DNA from: Rhizobium sp. C4
GTDB lineage: Bacteria > Pseudomonadota > Alphaproteobacteria > Rhizobiales > Rhizobiaceae
Reading direction: 5' to 3'
DNA length: 64,000 nt
NCBI RefSeq assembly: GCF_021026315.1
Contig: NZ_JAJNCX010000004.1
Coordinates: 1-64,000, forward strand
The first letter of the stretch is position 1, and each line of letters begins with the position of its first letter. The position numbers and the translations under genes are program-made. Under the pieces are notes generated by a model. It saw only the letters and a program-made list of their open reading frames with translations, searched no databases and was not told the origin of the DNA. Shown one piece after another: positions 16,578 to 25,359 of this stretch.

Positions 16578-17468
16578 ATGAAAGACGGACTGACCGATGT
16601 GATCGATTACACCAAGCTTGGCTATGCGCAGATCGAGGCACTGGTGGTGCAATATGCCTTCTCGGTGGTCGGCGCCCTGGTCATTCTGTTCTTCGGCTGG
16701 CTGGTGACGCATCTTCTGGGTCGCTGGAGCCAGGCGGCGCTGTCGCGAGTGCGCGGGCTCGATGCGACGGTTGCCGGCTTCGTCTCCAACTTCCTGCGCT
16801 ATGCGCTGATGGCGATCGTCATCGTCATGGTGCTCGGCCAGTTCGGCGTGCAGACGGCCTCGATCGTGGCCGCACTGGGTGCCGTCGGTCTGGCCATCGG
16901 TCTGGCGCTGCAGGGGACATTGCAGAACATCGCGGCCGGCATCATGCTTCTTGTTCTGAGGCCGTTCAGGGTGGGGGATGCGATCGAGACGAGCGCGATC
17001 TCGGGCACGGTGCGTTTCATCGGGATCTTCACCACTGAGCTGGAAACGGCCGACGGGCTTTATCGCATGACGCCCAATTCGCTGCTCTGGAATGTGCCGA
17101 TCACCAATTTCAGCCGGCTGCCGACGCGGCGCTTCGATCTCAACGTCAAGGTTGGCTATGAGGAGAACATCGATACCGTCAGCGCAGCCCTGACGTCGCT
17201 GGTTGCCGATGACACGCGTGTCTTGAAGGCCCCGGCACCGGAAACCTTCGTGGCCGAGCTGACGGATGGCGCGGTCATGGTGACGCTTCGATACTGGACG
17301 ACGGCGGGGGATTACTGGGCGACCAGCCGCGATGTCGTCAGGAAGGTGAAGCCCACGCTCTCAACCGCTGGCGTCACGCTTCCGGTCGCGCCGCTTGCGG
17401 CGGAAGCAGCGCACCACGCGAATGCGCCGGGCGAGCATCCAAAGGGCGTCGAGCCGCAAAAGAGCTGA
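16578..17468 (+). CDS. Small-conductance mechanosensitive channel (MscS family)
   Basis: The 296-residue channel starts at the ATG at 16578. Three membrane helices lie at about residues 27-47, 67-87 and 93-118. The third has the typical Gly/Ala-rich pore pattern (ALGAVGLAIGLALQGTLQNIAAG). The cytoplasmic MscS beta domain follows (LRPFRVGDAIE, then GTVRFIGIFTTELETADG), and the C-terminal alpha/beta part carries the usual FSRLPTRRFDLNVKVGY. It protects cells from hypo-osmotic shock by opening under membrane tension. Length is close to E. coli MscS plus a short tail. The ClC gene upstream could share osmotic or ionic stress duties, but this is inferred only from adjacency. Confidence 0.93.
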   Translation: MKDGLTDVIDYTKLGYAQIEALVVQYAFSVVGALVILFFGWLVTHLLGRWSQAALSRVRGLDATVAGFVSNFLRYALMAIVIVMVLGQFGVQTASIVAALGAVGLAIGLALQGTLQNIAAGIMLLVLRPFRVGDAIETSAISGTVRFIGIFTTELETADGLYRMTPNSLLWNVPITNFSRLPTRRFDLNVKVGYEENIDTVSAALTSLVADDTRVLKAPAPETFVAELTDGAVMVTLRYWTTAGDYWATSRDVVRKVKPTLSTAGVTLPVAPLAAEAAHHANAPGEHPKGVEPQKS

Positions 17469-17482
17469 GAGCCAATGGTCTT

Positions 17483-17510
17483 GGGGTGGCAGCCCCGCGG
17501 CTGCCGCCCC
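17483..17510. terminator. Terminator hairpin between converging genes
   Basis: Arms GGGGTGGCAGCC (17483-17494) and GGCTGCCGCCCC (17499-17510) pair with one wobble. The hairpin stands in the 53-base gap between the mscS-type gene and the ABC ATPase gene. No long T-run follows on either strand. Confidence 0.5.
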
Positions 17511-17521
17511 TTGAGCCTGCC

Positions 17522-18586
17522 TCAGTTCGGAATCACCAGAACATCGGACGCCTTGAAATGCGCCGTTGCGATTTCGCCGATCTGCGGAGGCTGAAGGCCC
17601 GGATTGTTGAACATGTCAAACGAGACCTGCTGACCTTCGACATCCATGCGGGTGCGGATGACGGAGCCGAGGAAGTTGACGCTCGTCACGCGGCCGTCGA
17701 GGGCGACATCGCTTGAAGGCGTCTTGGACAGCGACAGCGCCTCCGGACGAAGCGCCACGGTAATCGCCGCGCCGTCGCCTGCGCCATTCAGATTGGCCGG
17801 CGGAATGTTGATGCTGCGGCCCGCGACGCGGACAGTCGCGGCCTCGCGGTTCTCCACCTTGGCTTCCAGGATGTTGAGCGTGCCGACGAAGCCGGCGACG
17901 AAGCGGGTTGCCGGGCGATTGTAGATGTCCGACGGCGTGCCGATCTGGTCGGCGATGCCGGCATTCATGACCACGATACGGTCCGAGATCGAGAGCGCTT
18001 CTTCCTGGTCATGCGTCACGAAGATCGTCGTGATGCCGAGCTTGCGCTGGATGAGGCGTATTTCCTCGCGCAGCGACACGCGGATCTTGGCGTCGAGTGC
18101 GGAAAGCGGCTCGTCGAGCAGCAGCACCTTCGGCTTGTTGGCAAGCGCGCGGGCGAGCGCGACGCGCTGCTGCTGGCCGCCCGACATCTGGTAGGGATAG
18201 CGGTCGGCGAGGTGGCCCAGACTGATCAGATCGAGCATTTCCTTCACGCGGTCTTCGATCTCGGCCTTGGAGGTGCCGGCGACCTTGAGGCCGAAGGCGA
18301 CGTTTTCGGCCACCGTCATGTTGGGGAAGAGGGCATAGGCCTGGAAGACCATGCCGATATTGCGCTTGTTGGGCTTCAGGCCATTCTGGTTGACGCCGCC
18401 AATGGTGATCGTGCCGCCGGTTACGCTTTCGAAGCCAGCGATCATGCGCAGCACGGTCGTCTTGCCGCAGCCCGATGGCCCGAGGAACGAGACGAATTCG
18501 CCTTCGTTGATCGACATGTTGAAATCGTGGACCACCTTGACGATGCCGAAGGACTTCTGGACGTGGGAGAGTTCGAGATAGGACAT
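17522..18586 (-). CDS. ABC importer ATP-binding subunit (PotA-like)
   Basis: The ATPase has 354 residues and starts at the ATG at 18586 behind GAGGT. It shows Walker A GPSGCGKTT, signature MSGGQQQRVALARA, Walker B LLLDEPLSALDAKI and the switch FVTHDQEEAL. The C-terminal ~100 residues are a TOBE-type domain (VALRPEALSLSK) as in PotA, FbpC and PhnT ATPases. It energises the two permeases encoded directly upstream in the same operon. The substrate is unproven: this subfamily handles polyamines, iron or 2-aminoethylphosphonate. The neighbouring enzymes suggest an amine or amino alcohol. Confidence 0.9.
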   Translation of the reverse strand: MSYLELSHVQKSFGIVKVVHDFNMSINEGEFVSFLGPSGCGKTTVLRMIAGFESVTGGTITIGGVNQNGLKPNKRNIGMVFQAYALFPNMTVAENVAFGLKVAGTSKAEIEDRVKEMLDLISLGHLADRYPYQMSGGQQQRVALARALANKPKVLLLDEPLSALDAKIRVSLREEIRLIQRKLGITTIFVTHDQEEALSISDRIVVMNAGIADQIGTPSDIYNRPATRFVAGFVGTLNILEAKVENREAATVRVAGRSINIPPANLNGAGDGAAITVALRPEALSLSKTPSSDVALDGRVTSVNFLGSVIRTRMDVEGQQVSFDMFNNPGLQPPQIGEIATAHFKASDVLVIPN

Positions 18587-18593
18587 ATGGACC

Positions 18594-19391
18594 TCAACGC
18601 GCGCCAGCGGCGCCCTTTTGCAGGCGGGTGGTGATATTGATGAGAATGATCGAAACCCAGGTCATGGCAAAGGCGATCATGGCGAGCGCCGGCGGCTCAT
18701 AGGCCTTGTTCGCGCCGATGAGGGCGAGATAGGGACCGAAGGCCGGACGGTTGAGAAGGGACGGCATGGTGAACTCGCCGACCGCGATCGCAAAGGTGAT
18801 GAAGGCGCCGGAAAGCACGCCCGTCAGCACGTTCGGGAAGATGCAGCGGAAGAGAATGGTCGGCCAGCTGGCGCCGAGGCTTTCTGCGGCCTCGGTCAGC
18901 ACGGCGACGTCGATCGTGCGCATGGCGGTATCGACGGCCCGGTACATGTAGGGCAGGGACATCGTCATGAAGCCGAAGACCAGCAGCGCATTCGCGCCCA
19001 TATCCGTGTTGGTCAGCGGCAGCCAGGACGAGGAATTGTAGAGGCGCAAGTAGCCGAAGATGATGACGATGGCCGGAACAACGAGCGGCAGCAGCGTCAC
19101 GAATTCGACGACGGGGCGGAGATACGGCATGCGCAGCCGCACCCAATAGGCTGTCGGAACGATGAGAAGCGCACCCACGACGATCGTGATCAACGCCATG
19201 ACGACCGAATAGCTGAAGGTCGAGGCGAACCGGTCATCGGCAAAGACCGAGCGATAGGCGTCGAAGGAATAGGTGCCGCGCCGCATGCGCATGGAAAATT
19301 CCAGCGTCGCCAGCAGCGGGACGATGAAATAGAAGGCGGCGACGAAGACGGCGAGCCAGGACCAGAATTTTTTGGCCGTCATTTCTGCCAC
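18594..19391 (-). CDS. ABC importer permease (PotC-like)
   Basis: The 265-residue inner-membrane permease has about six helices, the first being FWSWLAVFVAAFYFIVPLLA. The ABC permease loop reads EAAESLGASWPTILFRCIFP, followed by GAFITFAIAVGEFTMPSLLN, typical of PotC/PhnU-type second permeases. It pairs with the permease at 19379, whose 3' end it overlaps by 13 bases. The ATPase gene follows after seven bases, so the genes are tightly coupled. It transports the same unidentified substrate. Confidence 0.88.
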   Translation of the reverse strand: MAEMTAKKFWSWLAVFVAAFYFIVPLLATLEFSMRMRRGTYSFDAYRSVFADDRFASTFSYSVVMALITIVVGALLIVPTAYWVRLRMPYLRPVVEFVTLLPLVVPAIVIIFGYLRLYNSSSWLPLTNTDMGANALLVFGFMTMSLPYMYRAVDTAMRTIDVAVLTEAAESLGASWPTILFRCIFPNVLTGVLSGAFITFAIAVGEFTMPSLLNRPAFGPYLALIGANKAYEPPALAMIAFAMTWVSIILINITTRLQKGAAGAR

Positions 19392-20251
19392 CTTTCGGCG
19401 CGCATGCGCAGCCAGATGTAGATGAAGTTGGAAATGCCGGTGATGACCACCATGCCGAAGGCCACCGCATAGCCGAGGTTCGGATTGTGCAGCACGTCAC
19501 CGCGGATCTGCGCGAAGAGCACGATCGGCACGATGTTCAGCGACGAGCCGGTCAGTGCCACGGCGGTCGCAACTGCGCCGAAGGCATTGGCGAAGAGCAG
19601 CAGCAGCGTGCCGAAGACGCTCGGCCAGAGGATCGGGATGACCACCATGCGCCAATATTGCCAGCTGGTGGCACCAAGCACGCTGGCCGCTTCCGACCAT
19701 TCGCGCTTCAGGCCGTCGAGCGCCGGCGTGATGATCAGCACCATCAGCGGGATCTGGAAATACATGTAGGTCAGCGTCAGCCCGAGGAAGCTCAGGAGGT
19801 TGAAGCCGGCGCCGTAGAGATTGAAGCCAAAGACGTCGCGCAGGACGATCGTCAGCAGGCCGAGGCGTCCGAGCGTCGCCAGAAAGGCGAAGGCGAGCGG
19901 CACGCCGGCGAAGTTGGAGGCGACGCCGCAGAAGGTCAGAACGGCCGAGCGCACCCAGGAGGGCAGGCCGCCGAGCGAGATGGCAGCGGCAAGCGCAAAG
20001 CCGATGATTGCGCCGCCAATGGCCGAGGCGGCAGAAATCTTGATGGAGATGACGTAGGCAGCAAGAATGTTCGGCTGGAACAGGTCGATCAGATTTTGCA
20101 GTGTGAGATTGCCGTTCGGATCCACGAAGGCGCCGCTTACCAGATAGACGGTCGGCGCGATCAGGAACATGACCGCGAAGATGGCAAAAGGCGCAATGCC
20201 CAGCCAATCGGTGATCAATCGCCTGTTCAGGAGAGGTTGCGTTGCTGCCAT
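19379..20251 (-). CDS. ABC importer permease (PotB-like)
   Basis: The 290-residue permease starts at the ATG at 20251 behind GGGGA. The first helix is LGIAPFAIFAVMFLIAPTVY, and about five more follow. The loop that docks with the ATPase reads EAASVLGATSWQYWRMVVIP, and NAFGAVATAVALTGSSLNIV follows, as in PotB/PhnT-type first permeases. It probably forms a heterodimer with the product of 18594. A stem-loop lies between this gene and the binding-protein gene, which usually lets the binding protein be made in excess. Confidence 0.88.
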   Translation of the reverse strand: MAATQPLLNRRLITDWLGIAPFAIFAVMFLIAPTVYLVSGAFVDPNGNLTLQNLIDLFQPNILAAYVISIKISAASAIGGAIIGFALAAAISLGGLPSWVRSAVLTFCGVASNFAGVPLAFAFLATLGRLGLLTIVLRDVFGFNLYGAGFNLLSFLGLTLTYMYFQIPLMVLIITPALDGLKREWSEAASVLGATSWQYWRMVVIPILWPSVFGTLLLLFANAFGAVATAVALTGSSLNIVPIVLFAQIRGDVLHNPNLGYAVAFGMVVITGISNFIYIWLRMRAERWQK

Positions 20252-20276
20252 GCGGTCCCCGGTTTTTATGATTGTC

Positions 20277-20322
20277 GACCCGTTTCGGGTCGTTTGATCG
20301 GCTCCCCCGGTGTCCCGGGGAA
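20277..20322 (-). terminator. Two short hairpins after the binding-protein gene
   Basis: GACCCG-TTT-CGGGTC (20277-20291) and a second hairpin with CCCCCGG / CCGGGG-type arms (about 20298-20322) fill the gap between the binding-protein gene and the first permease gene. Such structures often cause partial termination and protect the 3' end of the upstream message. Their role here is inferred. Confidence 0.45.
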
Positions 20323-20345
20323 GCCTTGTCCTGAGTGATCAGGCC

Positions 20346-21449
20346 TTACTTGACGTTGGCGCCGACGACCTTGTCCCAGCCTTCGGTGATCGTCTTCTTG
20401 TAGGCAGCCTGTTCTTCGAGCGTCGGGAACACGGCCTTCGCATAGGCCTCAGCCGGCGGCAGCTTGGCCAGCAGGTCAGCCGGGATCTTGCCAGCCTTTG
20501 CCATGGCGTTGAAGCGGATCGGGTGGCAGAAGCCCTTCAGCCATTCGATCTGGCCTTCGTCCGAATAGAGATATTCCATCCAGAGCTTGGCAGCGTTCGG
20601 GTGCGGGGCGTAAGCCGAGATCGCCTGAACGTAAACGCCGGCGACGACGCCCGAGGCCGGAACGACGACCTGGTAGGGCGGGTTGCCCTTGAGGCTTTCG
20701 CCCCAGCTCATGGCGTTATAGTCCCAGGCGGCGATGATCGGCGTGGTTCCTTGAGCGAACGGAGCAGCCTTGCCGATGACCGGAACGAAGTTGCCGGCAG
20801 CATTCAGGCTCTTGAAGAACTCGAGACCGGCGTCGGCAGCCTTGCCAACGTCGCCGTTCGATGCGGAAAGACCAGCGGCGAAGACGCCGGAGATGGCCTG
20901 GTTTGCCTGACGCGGGTCACCGGCAAGGGCAACCATGTTGGCATATTCCGGCTTCTGCAGGTCGGCCCAGTCCTTCGGAATGTTCTTCACGAGGTCCTTG
21001 TTCACCAGCAGCGACATGACGCCGTAGTAGTCGCCATACCAGTAGCCTTCGGCATCCTTGGCGGTGTCCGGAATCTCAGCCCAGGTGGAGACCTTGTAAG
21101 GCTGGATCAGGCCGTCCTTCTTGGCCTGCGGGCCGAAGGAGAGACCGACGTCGATCACGTCGGGAGCCTGCGGGCCGGTATTGCCCTTGTTGGCCTTGAT
21201 GGCTTCGATTTCGTCGCCCGAGCCGGCATCGGGGTTCAGTTCGTTGACGGCGATGCCGTACTTCTTCTTGAAGCCTTCGATGGCGCCGCCGTAGTTGCAC
21301 CAGTCGTGCGGAAGCGCGATCGTGGTCAGCGTGCCTTCCTTCTTGGCTGCTGCAACCAGATCTTCCATGGCGCCAGCCTGCGCGACGCTGCCGGTTGCGA
21401 TGGCAATCGCAGTCGTCAGCGACAGGACTTTGAGAGACGTCTCGAACAT
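20346..21449 (-). CDS. ABC importer solute-binding protein (PotD-like)
   Basis: The 367-residue protein starts at the ATG at 21449 behind GAGGAGAAG. Signal peptide: MFETSLKVLSLTTAIAIATG, cleaved near SVAQAG. The mature part has the bilobed layout of cluster-D binding proteins: AAAKKEGTLTTIALPHDWCN near the front, VIDVGLSFGPQAKKDGLIQP, and a hinge region including YGVMSLLVNKDLVKNIPKDW. It resembles PotD/iron/aminoethylphosphonate binders. I infer a small cationic or zwitterionic amine as ligand because the divergent operon encodes amine-processing enzymes. It is the first gene of the importer operon; the RpiR-type gene lies upstream beyond two repeats. Confidence 0.88.
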   Translation of the reverse strand: MFETSLKVLSLTTAIAIATGSVAQAGAMEDLVAAAKKEGTLTTIALPHDWCNYGGAIEGFKKKYGIAVNELNPDAGSGDEIEAIKANKGNTGPQAPDVIDVGLSFGPQAKKDGLIQPYKVSTWAEIPDTAKDAEGYWYGDYYGVMSLLVNKDLVKNIPKDWADLQKPEYANMVALAGDPRQANQAISGVFAAGLSASNGDVGKAADAGLEFFKSLNAAGNFVPVIGKAAPFAQGTTPIIAAWDYNAMSWGESLKGNPPYQVVVPASGVVAGVYVQAISAYAPHPNAAKLWMEYLYSDEGQIEWLKGFCHPIRFNAMAKAGKIPADLLAKLPPAEAYAKAVFPTLEEQAAYKKTITEGWDKVVGANVK

Positions 21450-21546
21450 GTTCTTCTCCTCTTGGATGCCGGCGGTCTGCCCGCACGGTTGTCGGTCGAA
21501 TATTGGTTATGCATAACGTTTGTGTGACAGTCCAAAAGCCTGTCCC

Positions 21547-21751
21547 AGAGCGCTTCAGTGTTTATTCGAAACGTTGAAGCGCTCCATCTCTTCGCTGAAC
21601 GCAATTCCGGACGCAAAACCGCTTCGCACTTTTGCTGGAAATTGCTCTAGAGCGTTTCAGTGTTCAACGGAAACACTGAAACGCTCTAACTCTTTGTTTT
21701 TGCGCAGTTCCGGACGCGAAACCGGTTTCCACTTTCGCTGGAACTGCTCTA
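21547..21751. repeat. Two tandem RIME-like intergenic palindromic elements
   Basis: Copy 1 spans about 21547-21648 and copy 2 spans about 21649-21751. Both begin AGAGCG.TTCAGTGTT, contain a hairpin (in copy 2 GAGCGTTTCAGTGTT pairs with AACACTGAAACGCTC), pass through a TTCCGGACGC-AAACCG segment and end GCTGGAA.TGCTCT. The two copies agree closely apart from point differences and are joined directly. This matches the rhizobial intergenic mosaic elements (RIME) seen in many Rhizobiaceae genomes. They sit between two minus-strand genes, downstream of the RpiR-type gene. Confidence 0.8.
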
Positions 21752-21754
21752 AAG

Positions 21755-22669
21755 TCAGTTCTGTTGCTTCCCCCGCTTTTCTCTCCTGATTGGTCTCCTG
21801 AACAGGCTTGTCGTGTCGAAAAGCTCTTCCAGATCGCTCATGCGCTCGCGCGTCGAATCCCAGTTGGCGCTCTGCACCGCCTCGATCAGCGCTTCCACCA
21901 GGACCAGTGTCATGACGGAGGAATCCCAGGCGGAGGGGACTTCGATATTCAGCCGGAAGACGACCTTGGCATGCTTGACGATCGGCGAGCCCCAGGTGTC
22001 GGTGAAGAGAATGATGAAGATGCCGCGCTCAGCGGCGATCTTCGCCATCGTCTCCATCTCCTGCTCGTAGCGGCGGATGTCGAAGAGGACGAGGATGTTG
22101 CCGGGCCGCATGTTCAAGACATATTGCGGCCATGTGCTGCGGTTGGTCGAAATCAGCGTGACGCCCGAGCGGATCACCTGCAGATGCGTGAAGAAATAGT
22201 CGGCCAGCGCATGCGTGATGCGGCCGCCGGCGAGATAGACCGGCTTCTTTCTGTTCGAAAGCTCGGACGCCGCGCGGTCGAAGTCCGAAATCGAGATGTC
22301 GGCGAGGCTGTCGCGCATGTTGGCGACGACGGCGTCGGCGAAACGGTTGAGGATATGCGTTCCCGGCGCATTGGCCGCCCAGCGGTCATGCTTGGAAATC
22401 GGGTTGGAGATCGTCTCTTCCAGCTCGTGATGCAGGCGCGACTGGAAATCGGGAAAGCCCGAAAACCCGAGCTTCTGGACCATGCGGACAACCGTCGGGG
22501 TCGATACGCGTGCGTTCTCCGCAAGCGCCGTAATCGACACGAGACCGGACACCGGGTAGTTGTCGAGAAGCGTTTCAGCCAATTGCCTCTCGGCCCGCGT
22601 GAGCGTGTCGTAGCTCGCGCCGATGATGTCCGAAACTGTTTTCAAGTTTCCGGTCACAGATATGTTCAC
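21755..22669 (-). CDS. RpiR/MurR-family transcription regulator (HTH plus SIS domain)
   Basis: The protein has about 304 residues. The GTG at 22669 is the furthest upstream start; another GTG four codons inside is possible. Residues ~15-90 are an RpiR-type helix-turn-helix (SITALAENARVSTPTVVRMV, then KLGFSGFPDFQSRL). Residues ~125-260 form a SIS sugar-isomerase-like domain (KKPVYLAGGRITHALADYFF, then GNILVLFDIRRYEQEMETMA) that would bind a phosphorylated or amine effector. It is divergent from the hydrolase/permease/ligase operon and lies on the same strand as, and upstream of, the ABC importer. Control of both flanking operons is likely but inferred. Confidence 0.88.
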   Translation of the reverse strand: MNISVTGNLKTVSDIIGASYDTLTRAERQLAETLLDNYPVSGLVSITALAENARVSTPTVVRMVQKLGFSGFPDFQSRLHHELEETISNPISKHDRWAANAPGTHILNRFADAVVANMRDSLADISISDFDRAASELSNRKKPVYLAGGRITHALADYFFTHLQVIRSGVTLISTNRSTWPQYVLNMRPGNILVLFDIRRYEQEMETMAKIAAERGIFIILFTDTWGSPIVKHAKVVFRLNIEVPSAWDSSVMTLVLVEALIEAVQSANWDSTRERMSDLEELFDTTSLFRRPIRREKRGKQQN

Positions 22670-22839
22670 CCTCTGGCGAAGCGTGCCGCAATGGAATGCG
22701 TGCCGGTCCCCACCGTTTTTCTTGAGCCTTGGCGGACCCGACCATGGTCTGGACCTTGGTCGTCGCCCTCAGCCGATCTTACGCCGACATTGTCACAAAA
22801 CTAAACGCATGAACGTCCACCAAGTCAACGAGCAATTTC

Positions 22840-22857
22840 TTGAAAAGATAATTTCAA
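22840..22857. promoter_or_regulatory. Candidate operator for the RpiR-type regulator
   Basis: TTGAAA-AGATAA-TTTCAA is a perfect 6-base inverted repeat with a 6-base spacer. It lies just upstream of the candidate -35 box of the catabolic operon. A second, weaker repeat, TTGAAGAACATTTTTCA, overlaps the -10 region (about 22883-22899). RpiR-family sites of the form GAAA-(N)-TTTC are known. Assignment to this regulator is inferred from position. Confidence 0.45.
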
Positions 22858-22864
22858 AAGCGAA

Positions 22865-22893
22865 TTGACATCGATCTTTTTTTGAAGAACATT
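22865..22893 (+). promoter_or_regulatory. Candidate promoter of the catabolic operon
   Basis: TTGACA (22865-22870), a 17-base T-rich spacer and AACATT (22888-22893) precede the hydrolase gene by about 30 bases. The -35 box is perfect and the -10 is weak, as is common for regulated rhizobial promoters. Confidence 0.4.
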
Positions 22894-22922
22894 TTTCAGG
22901 ATTGGGGTTCTGGGATTTGACG

Positions 22923-23738
22923 ATGCGCAAGTGGGAATGCGTTCTTTCACCGGACGAGGGAGAGCCTGTCGGCATCGAGCTGGCCGGGGGCAGGGGGCCC
23001 TTCGTCATCGTCTGCGAACACGCATCCGCAACGCTGCCGCGCTCCATGGGGGATATGGGGCTGAGCGAGGAGGCCCTTCGCTCCCACATCGCCTGGGACC
23101 CGGGTGCGCTTGCCGTGGCCCGTCTTCTGTCCCAGCAGTTCGACAGTCCGCTCGTCTTCCAGAAGTTTTCCCGCCTGGTCTATGACTGCAACCGCCCACC
23201 GGAATCTTCAGCTGCGATGCCGATGAAGAGCGAGATCTACACGGTTCCCGCCAATGAAAACGTCGACGGGGCCGAGCGCCTTGCCAGAACCCGGGCGCTC
23301 TATCGGCCCTTCCATTCTGCTGTTTCGACGCTGATCGACGAGCGAACGGGCGCGGGGCTTGCAACTTCGCTGATCACTGTTCACAGTTTCACGCCTGTCT
23401 ACTTCGGCAAGCCGCGTGCGGTCGAAGTGGGCATTCTGCATGATGCCGATGCACGGTTTGCCGATGATATTCTGTCGGCCGCTGCATCAGGCAACCGTCA
23501 TGACGTGCGCCGCAACGAGCCTTACGGCCCGGCTGACGGTGTGACGCACAGTCTCATTCTCCACGGAATTTCCCGCGGAATTCCGAATGTGATGATCGAG
23601 GTCAGAAATGACCTTATTGCAGATCAAACCGGCCAAGGGGTCATGGCTGGTTACCTGTCGGAGCTGATCGCCGCAGCGATCGGCCAGCAGGACAAGAACA
23701 ACAAGACCTTCGTGAATGTCAGAAGCCACCAAAATTGA
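22923..23738 (+). CDS. N-formylglutamate amidohydrolase-like enzyme
   Basis: The ATG at 22923 gives 271 residues (MRKWECVLSPDEGEP). TTG codons at 22902 and 22917 are alternatives. Family features: FVIVCEHASATLPRSMG near the front, SHIAWDPGALAVARLLSQQF, SRLVYDCNRPP, then TVHSFTPVYFGKPRAVEVGI and PNVMIEVRNDLI. The His/Asp/Glu residues in these segments are the zinc ligands and catalytic residues of FGase-fold hydrolases. Classical members release glutamate from N-formylglutamate in histidine breakdown. No hut genes are here. Beside a glutamine-synthetase-like ligase, a hydrolase that cuts a glutamyl amide makes sense; this is inference. First gene of the operon, 48 bases before the permease. 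Confidence 0.85.
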   Translation: MRKWECVLSPDEGEPVGIELAGGRGPFVIVCEHASATLPRSMGDMGLSEEALRSHIAWDPGALAVARLLSQQFDSPLVFQKFSRLVYDCNRPPESSAAMPMKSEIYTVPANENVDGAERLARTRALYRPFHSAVSTLIDERTGAGLATSLITVHSFTPVYFGKPRAVEVGILHDADARFADDILSAAASGNRHDVRRNEPYGPADGVTHSLILHGISRGIPNVMIEVRNDLIADQTGQGVMAGYLSELIAAAIGQQDKNNKTFVNVRSHQN

Positions 23739-23786
23739 ACTGGACGACATTGGCGTCGCAACGACGCAAACAGGGGAACTGAAACC

Positions 23787-25337
23787 ATGGGTGACTACTC
23801 AGAAACAGACAAGAAGCAGGACCTCGCGGTTCTGCATTCCATGGGCTATGCCCAGGAACTCGAACGGCGAATGAGTTCGTTCTCGAACTTCGCCATTTCC
23901 TTCTCGATCATCTGCATCCTCTCCGGCGGCATCAATTCGCTCGGACAGGCGACTTCGGGCGTTGGCGGAGCGGCTATCGGCATCGGCTGGCTTGTCGGCT
24001 GCGCCATTTCCGGCATCTTCGCACTCGGGCTCGCCCAGATCGCATCGTCCTATCCGACGGCCGGCGGCCTTTACCACTGGGCCTCGATCCTCGGTAACCG
24101 TTTTACCGGCTGGCTTGCCGCCTGGCTGAACCTTCTTGGTCTCGTGACGGTGCTTGGCGCGATCAACGTCGGCACGTACTATTTCTTCTTCGGTGCATTC
24201 GGCGGCTATTTCGGCATGCAGGATACGCTGCTTGTGCGCGTGCTCTTCGTTGCGGCCATCACCGCCCTTCAGGCTCTGATCAATCATTTCGGCATCGGCC
24301 TGACGGCAAAGCTCACCGACTTTTCCGGTTATCTCATCTTCGCAACCGCGATCCTTCTGACCGTGGCTTGCCTGGTTGCCGCACCCGGCTATGACATCGG
24401 CCGTCTCTTCACCTTCGCCAACTACACCGGCACGGAAGGCGCAAGCGGGGTCTGGCCGAACCAGGTCTCGACGCTGATGGCATTCGGTCTTGGCCTGCTG
24501 CTGCCGATCTACACGATTACAGGCTACGACGCCTCGGCGCACACGTCTGAAGAGACGATCAAGGCCTCCACGTCGGTGCCGCGCGGCATGATCTCCGCCG
24601 TGCTGTGGTCGTCGCTCTTCGGCTACATCATGCTGTGCTCGTTCGTGCTCATGATCCCGAACATGGATGATGCTGCCAAGCAGGGCTGGAACGTCTTCTT
24701 CTGGGCCATGGACAGCCAGATGAACCCGATCATGAAGGATATTCTCTACTTCCTGATCTTCATCTCGCAGTTCCTGTGCGGTCTTGCGACTGTCACGTCG
24801 CTGTCGCGCATGATGTTCGCCTTCTCGCGTGACAAGGGCCTGCCGGGTTCCTCGGCGCTGGCCAAGGTCAGCCCGAAGTATCGCACGCCGGTTGCCGCCA
24901 TCTGGGTCGGCTCGATCCTCTCGGTTCTGTTCGTCTGGTTCACGTCGGCCATCACCATTGCCGGCACGCCTGCCTACTCGATCGTGGTGTCCTGCACCGT
25001 CATCTTCCTCTTCCTCTCCTTCGCGCTGCCGATCGCACTCGGCATTGTCGCCATCGGCGGTCCGAAGTGGTCGAAGATGGGTGAGTGGAACATGGGCGTC
25101 GGGGCCTACAAGCTGGTGGCTTTCCTGACCATCATCGCCATGGTGCTGATCTTCTTCATCGGGATCCAGGCACCGAACGACTGGGCGCTGCCGATCACGG
25201 TTGGCTTCCTTGTCCTGACGGCGATCGTCTGGCTTGCGTTTGAAAACAAGCGCTTCAAGGGCCCGCCGATCGGTGAGGAAGTGGCCAAGCGTCAGGCAGA
25301 CATTGCTGCGGCCGAGCACGCCGTCGGCGAAGCCTGA
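23787..25337 (+). CDS. APC-superfamily amino acid/amine permease
   Basis: The 516-residue membrane protein starts at the ATG at 23787 behind GGGGAA. About twelve membrane helices can be traced. The opening has the family motif FSNFAISFSIICILSGGINS, followed by SYPTAGGLYHWASILG, a hallmark of the GABA/choline-type branch of the APC superfamily. It probably imports an amino acid, choline-like compound or amine by proton or sodium symport. In this operon it precedes the ligase and gives a second uptake route besides the divergent ABC importer. The exact substrate cannot be read from the sequence. Confidence 0.88.
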   Translation: MGDYSETDKKQDLAVLHSMGYAQELERRMSSFSNFAISFSIICILSGGINSLGQATSGVGGAAIGIGWLVGCAISGIFALGLAQIASSYPTAGGLYHWASILGNRFTGWLAAWLNLLGLVTVLGAINVGTYYFFFGAFGGYFGMQDTLLVRVLFVAAITALQALINHFGIGLTAKLTDFSGYLIFATAILLTVACLVAAPGYDIGRLFTFANYTGTEGASGVWPNQVSTLMAFGLGLLLPIYTITGYDASAHTSEETIKASTSVPRGMISAVLWSSLFGYIMLCSFVLMIPNMDDAAKQGWNVFFWAMDSQMNPIMKDILYFLIFISQFLCGLATVTSLSRMMFAFSRDKGLPGSSALAKVSPKYRTPVAAIWVGSILSVLFVWFTSAITIAGTPAYSIVVSCTVIFLFLSFALPIALGIVAIGGPKWSKMGEWNMGVGAYKLVAFLTIIAMVLIFFIGIQAPNDWALPITVGFLVLTAIVWLAFENKRFKGPPIGEEVAKRQADIAAAEHAVGEA

Positions 25338-25359
25338 GACTACGTCTCGATAACAAAGA

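Noticed and set aside
17522-21449. Assignment as potABCD (polyamine importer)
   Set aside because: The family also takes iron and aminoethylphosphonate, and neighbouring enzymes do not match polyamine breakdown, so gene symbols were withheld.
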